A stretch of DNA of 64,000 nt from Halorussus salinisoli (GCA_005239435.1 ML241305.1:767289-831288); one strand, 5' to 3'. Shown: positions 43,567 through 52,914, numbered from the stretch's first letter. Numbers and translations are program-made. The notes: a model not told the origin generated them from the letters alone.

Positions 43567-44445
43567 TCACTGCGTCGCCGTCGTCCGAATCAGTCCGGCC
43601 AGCCGGTCGTAGAATCCCGCGTCGTACTTGGTCTCGGCGTCGATGGTCGGTCGAGCGTTGGTCTCGTTGACCACCGCGCGGTCCCCGGAGACGAGGATGT
43701 CCACGCCGAGGAAGTCGATGCCGAGCGCGTCGGCCGTGCGCTCGGCGAGGTCTCGGAGATGGTCGGGGAGGTCGACTCCGGTCGCCTCCGCCCCGCGGTG
43801 GACGTTGTGCTTCCAGCGGTCCGGTCGCACTCCGTCGTCGGTCGCGTCCGGCAGTCGGCGCTCGACGCCGCCGACGCACTCGCCGTCCACGACCATCGCG
43901 CGGTAGTCGGTAGCGTCGGGGACGTACTCCTGGACGAGAAACGACTTGTCGCCCGTGGCGCGGTAGTCGTGGACCAAATCGAGGTAGTCGGTCACGCCGA
44001 GGAACGAATCGGCGTCGCCGACCCTGGCCACGCCGACGCCGCGCGTCGTGGAGTTGGGCTTGAGTACGACCGGCGGGTCGAATCGGTCGAAGGCCGAGAG
44101 CAGGTCAGATTCGTCGGCGGGGTTCGAGACGAGGACGCTCTCGGGAACCGGAATCCCGGCGCGCTCCAGTCGGGCGAGAACTCCGGCCTTGTTCCGCGAC
44201 GTGAGGACGGCCTCGCGGTCGTTGACCCACGGGACCGAGATCAGGGCGTCCAGCACGCCGCCTTCCATCGCTCGCGAGGGGTAGACGAATCCCGCGTCGA
44301 ACTCGTCGCCGCCCCAGGGCGGGTCCGACAGCGAGATGGCACGCTGCTCGCTCGGGACGTGGTGGACCGCGATACCGCGCTCGGCGAGTGGGTCGCGCAT
44401 GCGCTCGAACGTCTCCTCTCGGTAGGCGACCGCGAGGTCCAACAT
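43567..44445 (-). CDS. RimK/LysX-like ATP-grasp ligase
   Basis: A 292-residue protein starting MLDLAVAYREETFERMRDPL. ATP-grasp features are the glycine-poor P-loop PVVLKPNSTTRGVGVARVGD, the LVQEYVPDATDYRAMVV segment and the C-terminal metal-binding end GVDILVSGDRAVVNETNARP. RimK-type enzymes add amino acids such as glutamate to protein or coenzyme termini. The specific substrate (F420, tetrahydromethanopterin-like, or a peptide) cannot be chosen. Confidence 0.85.
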   Translation of the reverse strand: MLDLAVAYREETFERMRDPLAERGIAVHHVPSEQRAISLSDPPWGGDEFDAGFVYPSRAMEGGVLDALISVPWVNDREAVLTSRNKAGVLARLERAGIPVPESVLVSNPADESDLLSAFDRFDPPVVLKPNSTTRGVGVARVGDADSFLGVTDYLDLVHDYRATGDKSFLVQEYVPDATDYRAMVVDGECVGGVERRLPDATDDGVRPDRWKHNVHRGAEATGVDLPDHLRDLAERTADALGIDFLGVDILVSGDRAVVNETNARPTIDAETKYDAGFYDRLAGLIRTTATQ

Positions 44446-44637
44446 ACGCGCTTGGTGGGAGCGTGTGGGTAAAAAGGTGCGTTTCGTGAATCGCCTCGGG
44501 GTCAAGCCCCGAGGCACTCGGCCTGCTCCGCCTGTAGAGACGAGAGCGGTTTCCTTCGACGTGCCGAGACGCCCTCACTCCGGTCTCACGACTCACGACC
44601 GACGAGAACGACGAAAGAAAGACGCCGGAAAACCGTC

Positions 44638-45168
44638 TCAGGCGACGAGAAGCTTCTCGCCCTTCTCGACCTTGATGCGGCACGGCGGCGAGATCTTGTT
44701 GTAGGCGCGACGGAGCGCGTCCTTCACGACGGGGGCGTCCTCGGGCCGGCACCACGCGGTGAAGATGCGGTCGTTGCGCGGGATGCGGGCGGCCGTCCCG
44801 ACGACCTTCCCGAACGCCTGTCGCATCCCGTCGGAAACACGGTCCGCACCCGCACCGGTCGCCTGCTTGTTCTCCCGGATGACGTGATGGGGGAACTTGC
44901 GGAGGATCATCTTGTAGTTCTCCTGACCGAGTTCCTTCAGGAGGTGGCGGTTGGCCGACAGGCGCGAGGCCTCCAGCGCACCGTGGCGGAGTTGACACTC
45001 CTCCTCGGTGATGAGACTGATCTGGACGGGGTATTCGTCCTGGTCGCGTTCGAGGTTGCCCATCGCGTGCTGTGCGATCTTCGAACCGGGAATGCCAGTG
45101 ATGTACTCGCGTCGGGTGTACGGTGGCTTGTTGATTTCCCGGTACATCGAGGCGGGTTTGTCCGACAT
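44638..45168 (-). CDS. rpl10e: 50S ribosomal protein L10e (uL16)
   Basis: A 176-residue archaeal uL16 starting [20 protein letters not shown]. Conserved blocks are [60 protein letters not shown] and the tail [18 protein letters not shown]. It binds near the peptidyl-transferase centre and the A-site tRNA. It stands alone, 193 bp upstream of the ATP-grasp gene. Confidence 0.97.
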   Translation of the reverse strand: MSDKPASMYREINKPPYTRREYITGIPGSKIAQHAMGNLERDQDEYPVQISLITEEECQLRHGALEASRLSANRHLLKELGQENYKMILRKFPHHVIRENKQATGAGADRVSDGMRQAFGKVVGTAARIPRNDRIFTAWCRPEDAPVVKDALRRAYNKISPPCRIKVEKGEKLLVA

Positions 45169-45288
45169 GGTTATTACTGGAGTCTGAGGGTCACGCGGCG
45201 GATAAACCCTTCGATGCGCGGTAGTGCGATTCGGCGTCGCTCGGGGCCGAAACCCTCGGGAACGCCTCCCACGGTGTCGGCCGGAGCG

Positions 45289-45879
45289 TCACTCGACCGG
45301 CACGTAGGCGGCGAGTCCGGCCGGAAGTCGGTCGGCCAGCGATTCGCCGAAGTCCACGAGTCGCTTCCGGAGGAGGGCGTAGACGGTCGACGCCCCGAGG
45401 AGCGCGAGGACGACCACCTGCAACCGCTCGGCGTAGAGCACGCCGGGGACGGCGAACGCCGCGGCCACGAGCAGGTCCTCGGGCGCCCCGTCGTAGCGAA
45501 TCCAGCGCCGCGGGGCGACCCATCGAGCGTTGAAGTGGTCGTACACCGCCCGGTCCGAAGTGGCCTCCCACGGCCGGAGCCCCAGACCGCCGCCGAGCGC
45601 GTCGCTCGCGGAGTGGAGCGCCGCAGACGCGAGGAAGACCGCCGCGGCGACCGTGACCGAAGAGGGTGCGTGGACCGCCAGCGCGAACGCGGGAGTCGCC
45701 ACGAGCGAGTAGTACACCGGGAAGTGGAGGTCCTTCCGGTGGTCGCCCGCGAGGTCGAGGTCGGGAAAGAGACCGCCCACCCCGCCCGCCGCGATTGCGA
45801 CGGTGGCGTACTCGGGCGCGACGAACAGCGCCACCGCTCCGAGCGCCATCCCGAACAGGGCGTGAGTCGTCGCCATCAT
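45289..45879 (-). CDS. YdjM/DUF457-like membrane-bound metal-dependent hydrolase
   Basis: A 196-residue protein with several hydrophobic segments. The N-terminus MMATTHALFGMALGAVALFV carries the His typical of the family, followed by GGLFPDLDLAGDHRKDLHFP, with the D-x-D and H/D clusters that bind metal, and ASDALGGGLGLRPWEA. Two adjacent ATGs (45879, 45876) are possible starts. The substrate is unknown. Confidence 0.82.
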   Translation of the reverse strand: MMATTHALFGMALGAVALFVAPEYATVAIAAGGVGGLFPDLDLAGDHRKDLHFPVYYSLVATPAFALAVHAPSSVTVAAAVFLASAALHSASDALGGGLGLRPWEATSDRAVYDHFNARWVAPRRWIRYDGAPEDLLVAAAFAVPGVLYAERLQVVVLALLGASTVYALLRKRLVDFGESLADRLPAGLAAYVPVE

Positions 45880-45903
45880 CGTACTCGGGAGTACGCACCG
45901 CGG

Positions 45904-46788
45904 CTATTCAAACCTGTTGCCGGCTCGAGGACGGAATGCGACGAACGCGAACGCCGCCAGCAGGCCGCCCTCCACGAACCCCGCGCCGTGAGCGAAGACG
46001 TTCGTGAACCGGCCGTGGTCCACGGGGTCGGCCGGGAAGAGACCGTAAATCAGCCAGACGAGGAGCGCGAGGACGAGTCCGACGTACAGCAGGTCCAGAC
46101 CGACCTGCCGGTAGTGGTCGTCGCCGAACGTCCGGCCGCGCGCCCGCGAGACGATACCTGATACCGCCAGCGCGAGTCCCCCGGTCACGGCCGCACCTTC
46201 GAGTAGAGTGACTCGCGCGGCGTAAATCCAGAGGAGTTCCCCGAGCAGGAGCAGGACCGCGAACTGGACGACGAAGAAGACGGTCTCGCGCGAGTACGAG
46301 CGCCGGAGGTGGACCGCCACCGCGACCAGCAGGAAACCGCCGAAGCCCGCGACCACGCCCGAGAACCCCCGCGAGACCGGCGAGGCACCGGGAAACCGGG
46401 TTTCGAGGATAACGTAACTCGTGAGGTTGACCGCCACGGGAAGCACCACGAGGAGCGCGGGGAACGTTCGGTGGAACCACGCACGGCGGTCGGCGTGGAG
46501 GCAGACGAGGTACGTGACCAGCGACAGCGAGACGTAGCCCCCGAGGTTGCTCAGCAGGTGGTCGGTTCCGGCGTGGACGTAGGCCGCCGTGAACAGGGTC
46601 TCGGGCGCGAACGCGGCGTGGTCGAACGCGAGGCGGTCGTGGGTCGCCGCGGGGAGCAGAACCTGTACCGCGACGAGGACGACGCCGACGACGGCGATGG
46701 CCGCGAGGTCGGCCGCGACTGCCGACCGAGGGTAGCCGAACGCTTCGGACTCGGCGGACGGGTCGAATCTCGCGGAGGCGTCGCTCAT
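45904..46788 (-). CDS. Rhomboid-like membrane protein/serine protease
   Basis: A 294-residue protein with about seven membrane segments, starting MSDASARFDPSAESEAFGYP. Rhomboid features: YVHAGTDHLLSNLGGYVSLS (H and N of the second core helix), GFSG with a candidate nucleophilic Ser in VSRGFSGVVAGFGGFLL, and a C-terminal VFAHGAGFVEG with a candidate His. The extended loops and length differ from the compact rhomboid at 7110-7721. It ends 25 bp before the YdjM-like gene. Confidence 0.75.
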   Translation of the reverse strand: MSDASARFDPSAESEAFGYPRSAVAADLAAIAVVGVVLVAVQVLLPAATHDRLAFDHAAFAPETLFTAAYVHAGTDHLLSNLGGYVSLSLVTYLVCLHADRRAWFHRTFPALLVVLPVAVNLTSYVILETRFPGASPVSRGFSGVVAGFGGFLLVAVAVHLRRSYSRETVFFVVQFAVLLLLGELLWIYAARVTLLEGAAVTGGLALAVSGIVSRARGRTFGDDHYRQVGLDLLYVGLVLALLVWLIYGLFPADPVDHGRFTNVFAHGAGFVEGGLLAAFAFVAFRPRAGNRFE

Positions 46789-46876
46789 TCGAAGTCGAAT
46801 TCGTGGGCGACGACCAAAAGCGTCGGCCTCGTCTGCCGGGCAACTATTGAACCCACGAACCCAAGGTGAGAACGAT

Positions 46877-47725
46877 ATGGTCGAAGTCAGTGAGAACCAG
46901 AGCGACACGTTCGACATCGGCGGCGAGTTGACGGTCCATCGCCTCGCGTACGGCGCGATGCGGTTGACCGGCGAGGACATCATCGGCAGGCCCGACGACG
47001 AGGAGGAGGCCCGCGAGGTCCTCCAGCGCGCGGTCGAGATGGACGTCGACTTCGTGGACACGGCCGACTCCTACGGGCCGGGCGTCAGCGAGCGCATCAT
47101 CCGCGAAGCCATCGACCCCGACGACGCGGTGGTGGGGACCAAAGCCGGACTGTTGCGGAACCGGTCGGGCGACTGGATTCCCCACGGCGGTCCCGACTAC
47201 TTTCGGAATCAGGTCCTCTGTAGCCTCGACCGACTCGGCGTCGAGAGCATCGACCTCTACCAGTTGCACACCCCCGACGTGGACTGCTCGTTCGAAGACG
47301 CCGTACAGACGTTCGCGGAACTGAAGGACGACGGACTGGTCGACCACGTCGGCCTGAGCAACGTCAGCGTCGAGCAGTTGGACGAGGCCCGCGACATCGT
47401 GGACGTGGCGACGGTCCAGAACGAGTACAACGTCGGGAACCGCGACCACGAGGACGTGCTGGAAGCCTGCGAAGAGGCGGGCATCGGCTTCATCACCTAC
47501 TTCCCCATCGGCGGCGGCGAGTTAGGCGAGAAGAGGTCGGTCCTGGAGGACGTGGCCGGGAACCACGACGCGACGCCTCGGCAGGTCGCGCTGGCGTGGC
47601 TCCTCCAGCACTCGCCCGTGACCATCCCGATTCCCGGCACCTCCAGCGTCGAGCATCTGGAGCAGAACGTCGCGGCCTCCGCGCTCGAACTCTCCGACGA
47701 GGAGATGGCGCGACTGAGCGAGTGA
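46877..47725 (+). CDS. Aldo/keto reductase
   Basis: A 282-residue (beta/alpha)8 enzyme starting MVEVSENQSDTFDIGGELTV. The catalytic tetrad is visible: D and Y in FVDTADSYGPG, K in VVGTKAGL, and the H of LYQLHTPD. The C-terminus has VTIPIPGTSSVEHLEQNVAA, the NADPH-binding region. The frame extends upstream but overlaps the promoter region of the divergent rhomboid-like gene. The substrate is unknown. Confidence 0.92.
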   Translation: MVEVSENQSDTFDIGGELTVHRLAYGAMRLTGEDIIGRPDDEEEAREVLQRAVEMDVDFVDTADSYGPGVSERIIREAIDPDDAVVGTKAGLLRNRSGDWIPHGGPDYFRNQVLCSLDRLGVESIDLYQLHTPDVDCSFEDAVQTFAELKDDGLVDHVGLSNVSVEQLDEARDIVDVATVQNEYNVGNRDHEDVLEACEEAGIGFITYFPIGGGELGEKRSVLEDVAGNHDATPRQVALAWLLQHSPVTIPIPGTSSVEHLEQNVAASALELSDEEMARLSE

Positions 47726-47732
47726 GCGGCGG

Positions 47733-48401
47733 TTAGTCCCCACCGGCCGATTGCCGGAACACGAGCGGGTCACGTGTCTGAAGCCAGACGGTCCCGTCGC
47801 CCGTGAACCGGGTCACGAAGCCCTCGCCGCCGAGGAGCGTGGACTTGACCGACCCGTCGCTCTCGCGCGAGAGGTCGAGTCCGTCGGTCCACCCGACGAG
47901 GTGGTCCTCGTCCACCACGAGAGGGTCGCCGTCGGCCACCTCGCGAGAGACGACCGCGCCGTAGGCCGAGAGGAACGCGGTGCCGTCGCCTTCCATCGCG
48001 AGGACGGTCAGTTCGCCCGACGAGAAGAGGTTTCCGACCTCGTTGGCCGCCGTGGACTTCTCGACGCCGGTCGTCCACGCGAGCGCCGACCCCGACTGAA
48101 CCTTGATGCGACCGGTCTCGGCGAGGTCGATGGGCGTGACGTCGCCCGGTGCGTCGGGTGCCAGCACGACCTGCTCGCCGTCGGCCGTCGCGGTGAACGC
48201 GTTGGCAGTCATCTCGCGCTCGTCGGAGATGGCCCGCGAGAGCATCCCGGTCACGCCCTCGCCGCCCGCGATTTCGGTGTCCGTCTCGACCCCGCCGGTC
48301 CGACTCACCATCGCACCGGTTTCGGCGTCGATTCGCTCGCCGTCGTCCAGCGTGATTTCGAGGATCGCGTTGCTCGGACGCTTGCGGATGTCGAACTCCA
48401 T
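47733..48401 (-). CDS. AIM24/TIGR00266-family protein
   Basis: A 222-residue beta-rich protein, MEFDIRKRPSNAILEITLDD onward. It has the family segments GERIDAETGAMVSRTGGVET, GEQVVLAPDAPGDVTPIDLA, ELTVLAMEGDGTAFLSAYGA and DGTVWLQTRDP. The tryptophan RNA-binding attenuator-like (TRAP-like) fold is predicted for this family, and the cellular role is unknown. It is convergent with the aldo/keto reductase, with 7 bp between stops. Confidence 0.9.
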   Translation of the reverse strand: MEFDIRKRPSNAILEITLDDGERIDAETGAMVSRTGGVETDTEIAGGEGVTGMLSRAISDEREMTANAFTATADGEQVVLAPDAPGDVTPIDLAETGRIKVQSGSALAWTTGVEKSTAANEVGNLFSSGELTVLAMEGDGTAFLSAYGAVVSREVADGDPLVVDEDHLVGWTDGLDLSRESDGSVKSTLLGGEGFVTRFTGDGTVWLQTRDPLVFRQSAGGD

Positions 48402-48512
48402 GCGAGAACGTCGTTCGCCGTCGCTTATAAAATATCAGTCACTACGGAAGCGAACGCTGTCGCTCACCACTCGAAAAATGAAGTAATTGGTTATTGCAAA
48501 AGTTCGACCGAA

Positions 48513-48707
48513 TTACAGTCGCTGGACGTTGGTCGCTCGCGGACCCTTGTCAGCCTGCTCGATGTCGAACTCGATTTCAGTTCCCTCTTCGAGGTCCGGG
48601 CCGCCAACGTCCTCCATGTGGAAGAAAACGTCCTCGTCCGCGTCCTCAGTGTCAATAAAGCCGTAACCGCCTGTGTCGTTGAAGAAGTCGACCGTACCTT
48701 TCGCCAT
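48513..48707 (-). CDS. cspA: Cold-shock domain protein
   Basis: A 64-residue protein starting MAKGTVDFFNDTGGYGFIDT. RNP1-like GGYGFI and RNP2-like DVFFHMEDV motifs bind single-stranded nucleic acids. The protein is very acidic as usual in haloarchaea. Conserved residues are all present. Confidence 0.95.
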   Translation of the reverse strand: MAKGTVDFFNDTGGYGFIDTEDADEDVFFHMEDVGGPDLEEGTEIEFDIEQADKGPRATNVQRL

Positions 48708-48808
48708 TGCAACTACAGAAAGGACCGGGTCACGGATAAGACTTCCGAGAGAACGGCTATCACGGAGACGGCTACCACGCACGGCTCGGTAGAGCAGACC
48801 CACCGCGC

Positions 48809-49504
48809 TCAGTAGAGCAGACTCCTCGCGAAGTCGGCGTACGCCGGAGGCAGTCGGTCGGCGATGGCGTCCGGGTCGGTCTCGCCGTCGTCGTTCACGA
48901 GGTAGGTCCGGCCGTAGTCGTCGCCGTAGACGCGCTGGAAGTCGTAGACGAACCCGTAGACCGACGTCGAGTTCGGAATCGCGTCGGCCTCGCGGAGGAA
49001 CGCGACCTGCCGGTGGACGTTGTACTCTACGAGTTGGTTCACGACCGACTCGTCGGCGGCGTCGGCGTCTACCACCTCGCTTTCGAGGCCCGCTTCGACC
49101 ACTGAAACGAGGCTTCGGACCCACTTCTCGATACCGCGATGGTCCGGGTCTTCGCCGTCGGTGACGGCCCGGTAGGCCGCCGTGACCGCCCCGCAACCGG
49201 TGTGGCCGACGACCGCGACCGTCTCGGTTCCGGTGTGTGCCACGGGGTAGAGCAGATTCCCGTTGACGACGCGCTCGCCCTCGTACACGTCCCAGACCTG
49301 ATTTCCGATGTTGCTCGGAGTGAACAACTGACCCGGTTTCGTGACGTTCCACATCCCCTCCTGGGAGACCCGCGAGTCCGAACAGCAGATAGAGACGACG
49401 CCGGGATGCTGTTCGTCCTGCACGTCGGCGAAGTGGTCTTCCGGGAGCGATTCGACGTGTTCGCGGTTCCCGTCCAAGAGGTCGAGAAGCACCTGGTCGG
49501 ACAT
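48809..49504 (-). CDS. Beta-class carbonic anhydrase
   Basis: A 231-residue enzyme starting MSDQVLLDLLDGNREHVESL. Zinc ligands C41, H101 and C104 (ICCSDSR and VGHTGCG) and D43 with the following Arg form the active site of beta carbonic anhydrases. It hydrates CO2 to bicarbonate. It is divergent from the zinc-finger gene across an AT-rich region. Confidence 0.92.
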   Translation of the reverse strand: MSDQVLLDLLDGNREHVESLPEDHFADVQDEQHPGVVSICCSDSRVSQEGMWNVTKPGQLFTPSNIGNQVWDVYEGERVVNGNLLYPVAHTGTETVAVVGHTGCGAVTAAYRAVTDGEDPDHRGIEKWVRSLVSVVEAGLESEVVDADAADESVVNQLVEYNVHRQVAFLREADAIPNSTSVYGFVYDFQRVYGDDYGRTYLVNDDGETDPDAIADRLPPAYADFARSLLY

Positions 49505-49585
49505 ACGTGACGGGTCGGGCGGTACGGTCTTAATTTCGTCGTAACTGTGTTCGTCGGGTGGCCTCGGAGGCTTCACCGCCCACAC

Positions 49586-49698
49586 TAGAGAAATAATTTT
49601 GTTTATTATATAATTGTATTTCCGTCTCTCTGGTGGTCGCGTCCGCGACAGCGGACGCGAGGACGAAACACAAGTCCGCCCGAGCCGTAGCCTCTACC
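49586..49698. promoter_or_regulatory. AT-rich divergent promoter region
   Basis: Between carbonic anhydrase (minus) and the zinc-finger gene (plus), 49586-49620 is very AT-rich with TTTATTATATAATTG, containing TATA elements for both directions. Confidence 0.5.
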
Positions 49699-49869
49699 GT
49701 GACTACCACCGACGACTCCTTCGAGTGCGACACCTGCGGGACCGTCGTCCCGTTCGAGGAGGCCCGCCGGAGCGAGACGATGGGGAACCTCGACCCGAAG
49801 AAGTGGCAGACGCTCTGCTGTCCGGAGTGCGGGAATCGCCTGAAGACGGTGTTCGTCGGCGGCGAGTAG
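49699..49869 (+). CDS. Small zinc-finger protein
   Basis: A 56-residue protein with a GTG start at 49699 (VTTTDDSFECDTCGTVVPFE). Two Cys pairs (CDTCG and CCPECG) make a zinc ribbon, with RRSETMGNLDPKKWQTL between. An in-frame upstream start (49633) would add a tail unlike the family. Function unknown. Confidence 0.65.
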   Translation: MTTTDDSFECDTCGTVVPFEEARRSETMGNLDPKKWQTLCCPECGNRLKTVFVGGE

Positions 49870-49908
49870 CAGCGCGCGTGAACGACTCGGCATCGTACGA
49901 CTCTCACG

Positions 49909-50577
49909 TCACTCGGCGTGCGGAACGACCTCTTCGAGGAGGTACTGGAGGAAGTCGGCCGTGTCGAACTCGGCCGGTCGGTACACTTCGACGTAACCGC
50001 TCTCGGAGGCGGTCATCTTCAGCGACCGACCGTCGTACGAGCAGTCGAGACCGAGTTGATTGAACGCCGCGTCGTCGAGTAGCCCGGCGAATCGGTCGTC
50101 GTCGAGGAGGTCGCTTCCGTGGAGCACGCCGTTCTCGCAGTTCCCGTCGTTGTCGTAGAATCCGGCCCGCCACGGTTCGGCGTCGGCCTGCGCGTCGAGG
50201 AACGCGCTCAGGTCGAGGGTCGCCCGCTCGATGTCGGCGTCAGTGTCACGGCCCACGAGGTCGAAGGCGAAGGTGCCCTTCCCGCTCCCGGCGACCACGA
50301 ACTCGCCGGGTACGCCGACGAGGTCGGTCACGAGCGTCTCGGTCTGCGGAGTCTCTTCGACGCGCACCTCGCCGAAGTCGAGTTCGGTCGTGGTTCGGTT
50401 CACGACGCGCTCGACCGCCGCCCGGCCCTCGAACGCGACTTCGCCGCCGGGGAGCGAGAAGACGCGCCGTACGTCGAGTACGCGCTCTAGCTCCCGTTCG
50501 CCGTTTCGAATCGTGTCGGAGAACGAGTCCACGACCTCGAAGTCGTCTCGGACGATGCCGAGTACCCCTGCTCTCAT
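49909..50577 (-). CDS. Haloarchaeal hypothetical protein
   Basis: A 222-residue acidic protein starting MRAGVLGIVRDDFEVVDSFS. The frame is open 27 codons upstream, but the ATG at 50577 begins a regular beta-strand. It has VFSLPGGEVAFEGRAAVERV, a GEFVVAGSGKGTFAFDLVGR segment and a C-terminal SYDGRSLKMTASESGYVEVY. No domain recognised and no signal peptide. It ends 78 bp before the ferredoxin-fusion gene and is probably conserved only in haloarchaea. Confidence 0.65.
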   Translation of the reverse strand: MRAGVLGIVRDDFEVVDSFSDTIRNGERELERVLDVRRVFSLPGGEVAFEGRAAVERVVNRTTTELDFGEVRVEETPQTETLVTDLVGVPGEFVVAGSGKGTFAFDLVGRDTDADIERATLDLSAFLDAQADAEPWRAGFYDNDGNCENGVLHGSDLLDDDRFAGLLDDAAFNQLGLDCSYDGRSLKMTASESGYVEVYRPAEFDTADFLQYLLEEVVPHAE

Positions 50578-50654
50578 GTGCGAGCGATTCACAGACCCGG
50601 TTGTTAATTCGTTCGACTTCGGGGAGAACACCAACTCGCCTATCGAGAAACGGC

Positions 50655-51308
50655 TCACCTGTTGGGATACGTCCGTTCGAACGGCTGGGGAGGCAACAGC
50701 AGGTCGTCGAGTTCGGGCATGTGCTTGACGTTGTAGACGACCTGCAACTCGTCCGTGATGGGCATCGCGTTACAGGACAACCGGAACCCCTGCTCCATCA
50801 GCTCTGCCGGGAGAACGTGGCTGACCGGCATCGATAGCTCGCCCCCGAGGAGCAGGATTGCGCAGTTTGCACAGGCCCCGCCTCGGCAGGCGAACGGCCA
50901 CGCGAAGCCGCGGTCCTCGGCGGCTTCGAGCAGGAACTCGTCGGGCTGAACCCGAAACTGCCCGTAATCGACCTCGGCGAGGTCTGCCGCGGCCGCCTTC
51001 TCGAAGAGGTCCTCGTCGTCGGTTTCCCACCCGAAGTCGGAGAGAACGTCGTAATTGAGGTACGTGACCTCCGAAGAGATGGTGTGCTGTTCCGGCTCCG
51101 GGTCGTCCTCGAAATCGGCCTCGCTCACCTCCGCTGACCCCTGATAGCCCGCTTTGACTCTCTCGTAGGCCGCTCGAACCGTTTTGAACTCCTCGACCGA
51201 ACCGCCTTGGTCGGGATGCGCTTCCTTCACCCGCCTCCGGTACGCCTGCTCTATCTCCTCTTCGTCGGCGTCGTCGTCGATGAGCAACACGTCGAACGGG
51301 GACTCCAT
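50655..51308 (-). CDS. J-domain/[2Fe-2S] ferredoxin fusion protein
   Basis: A 217-residue protein. Residues 1-55 form a J-domain with HPD (31-33) in REAYR/KEAHPDQGG context. The rest is a haloarchaeal plant-type ferredoxin: EVTYLNYDVLSDFGWE, then FACRGGACANCAILLLGGEL and RLSC. The iron ligands are C141, C146, C149 and C179. The acidic insert typical of halophilic ferredoxin is retained. J-domains recruit Hsp70 (DnaK), so the protein could link electron transfer or cluster assembly to chaperones. Start taken as MESPFDV at 51308; MVM at 51314 is an alternative. Confidence 0.85.
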   Translation of the reverse strand: MESPFDVLLIDDDADEEEIEQAYRRRVKEAHPDQGGSVEEFKTVRAAYERVKAGYQGSAEVSEADFEDDPEPEQHTISSEVTYLNYDVLSDFGWETDDEDLFEKAAAADLAEVDYGQFRVQPDEFLLEAAEDRGFAWPFACRGGACANCAILLLGGELSMPVSHVLPAELMEQGFRLSCNAMPITDELQVVYNVKHMPELDDLLLPPQPFERTYPNR

Positions 51309-51533
51309 CACCATCTGCTAGCGAAATCCGAAGTATAAGTCTTGGCTCGAAACGAGTGACAGCGCCCGCTGCCGACAGAACGGGTCGACGCGAGGCCTCA
51401 ACCCGAGAACGGCGTCGAGTCACCGATATCGCGACGTACGGGCTCCGAGGGCAGTTCCCTCGGCCACTCACACCATCAACGCTTCCGGGTCGTCGGCGAT
51501 GAACTACAAGGGCTCGGAGACCGATTCCCCTGT

Positions 51534-51857
51534 ATGGACTTGAGTAAGTACGTCGGTGGTCGTAGTCGACTCGCCCGCAGAATCCTCGCTATCGCTCTGA
51601 CGGTCGTAGCGATCAGTTCGTTGCGGAAGGGAAAGCGACTGAGCGGGATACTGGCAGGTGTCGGCGCACTCGCGCTCGGATACGACGCCACTAGCGAGTC
51701 CAGCGAACTGACGGAGACGCTCGGTATCGACACGACCAGCGAAGAGGCGGACCTGCACTGCGCAGAGTGTGGCCAACCCATACGCCCGGGACAGCGCCGC
51801 GGTCCGAACGCGAACGACGAGATCGTTCACGACGACTGCGCGGAGTTGGCCAGTTAA
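51534..51857 (+). CDS. YgaP-like membrane protein with C-terminal zinc motif
   Basis: A 107-residue protein. The N-terminus has hydrophobic stretches (RRILAIALTVVAISS and ILAGVGALALGYDA) like DUF2892/YgaP-type inner-membrane proteins. The C-terminal DLHCAECGQPIRPGQRR...HDDC has four Cys/His ligands for zinc. Convergent with nothing; it stands alone. Function unknown. Confidence 0.6.
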   Translation: MDLSKYVGGRSRLARRILAIALTVVAISSLRKGKRLSGILAGVGALALGYDATSESSELTETLGIDTTSEEADLHCAECGQPIRPGQRRGPNANDEIVHDDCAELAS

Positions 51858-51937
51858 GCACAGGAGTGCGATTTCTGTTTAGCGGACTGCCGGTTTAGAG
51901 TTCGGTCGTGAGTGTTTTCCTGCGAACAAGGTAAGAA

Positions 51938-52215
51938 ATGAGAGTGTTGATTCCCGAATTTGAATTTCGCCGAGACGGTCCAAGCGTGCGACTTGTCTCT
52001 GCTTCTACGGAACGGAATGCGGAAAAGGGACGCGACCCGGAGAAGTGTGAGTCTAACACCTACCTGAACTACCGCAAGTGCCCGGTCAACGTCTCTCCTC
52101 ACGATATTCGTCAAGGCTCAATCGCTCACTCCTAACCGAGTTTGTCCCCGAGAACGTCGTCACTGACAGTTCGTGGTCCGAACGTATCAGGGGTTCACGG
52201 TGTGAACGGCTGGAT
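51938..52215 (+). pseudogene. Remnant of a tyrosine recombinase C-terminus
   Basis: The frame reads GRDPEKCESNTYLNYRKCPV and then NVSPHDIRQGSIAHS, the Cys-rich insert plus HxxR box of a haloarchaeal integrase (here HDIRQGS). After a stop, a shifted frame continues with LTEFVPENVVTDSSWSERIR, which parallels the following segment of the family but lacks the catalytic Tyr region. The N-terminal half is absent. It lies about 0.7 kb from tRNA-Phe and probably marks a decayed integration. Confidence 0.65.
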
Positions 52216-52292
52216 GTGGTGGTCACGGAATTAACAATGTTCAGTCCGAGACGCTAAGATGTGAGTCACGGAATAGGTAGAGGTGGTAACAC

Positions 52293-52787
52293 ATGACCGA
52301 TACCAACTCGATCTGGACTCGGCGTGACGTTCTCCGAAGAGGGGGACTCACGGCGGGCGGCGTCGTACTAGGGGGGACTGCGCTCATCGGGAGTGCAGTG
52401 GCAGAGAACGCAGAAACGCAGAAATTTACTGACGAGTTTACGCTTGGCACAGGAGGGACGTGCCTCGGAGAGGACGTGGAAGTGTCGGTAACTATCCACA
52501 TAGCAGTGCAGGGTGACCACGACGAGGGACACTTCCATTTTACGGGGGTTATCCATGGAGAGGGCGTCGGTGTTGCGACGGGGACCGAGTATCGGTTTTC
52601 CAGCACGTTCAACGATACTCACCCAAGAGGGCCTGCGACATTCACCACAAGAGTGACGGAGCGTCTCGTAAGTAAGGGACCTGGTGAGAACCTCGCAATC
52701 GAGTTCCATTTCCACAGAACGGTGAACGCAAACGGCGAGGTCACAGCAGTCAAGATGGAGCCCATCTCGTTCGAGTGTCGAGGGTGA
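52293..52787 (+). CDS. Tat-exported small protein
   Basis: A 164-residue protein. The N-terminus WTRRDVLRRGGLTAGGVVLG is a twin-arginine signal with a hydrophobic core and a cleavage-like SAVAENA. The mature part is beta-rich with HFHFTGVIHGEGVGVATGTE and VTERLVSKGPGENLAIEFHF, and two Cys (one at GTCLGED, one near the C-terminus). No family recognised. It uses a less extreme codon bias than its neighbours, consistent with transfer. Confidence 0.7.
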   Translation: MTDTNSIWTRRDVLRRGGLTAGGVVLGGTALIGSAVAENAETQKFTDEFTLGTGGTCLGEDVEVSVTIHIAVQGDHDEGHFHFTGVIHGEGVGVATGTEYRFSSTFNDTHPRGPATFTTRVTERLVSKGPGENLAIEFHFHRTVNANGEVTAVKMEPISFECRG

Positions 52788-52828
52788 GACTTCTAGTGGA
52801 CACCAGACGGGGGCGACCACCGCTAAAT

Positions 52829-52841
52829 CCCGGTTCAAATC
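52829..52841 (+). repeat. Inverted T-arm-like fragment near tRNA-Phe
   Basis: CCCGGTTCAAATC equals the T-arm of the tRNA-Phe gene 74 bp away but is on the opposite strand. It is probably tRNA debris left by an earlier integration; a chance match is possible because of its short length. Confidence 0.3.
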
Positions 52842-52914
52842 TAATCGCGGATTACGCGGCCAAACCGTACGGCAGCTACGCTGTCCGGTGAATGGGAATC
52901 GCGTAGAAACGGTA

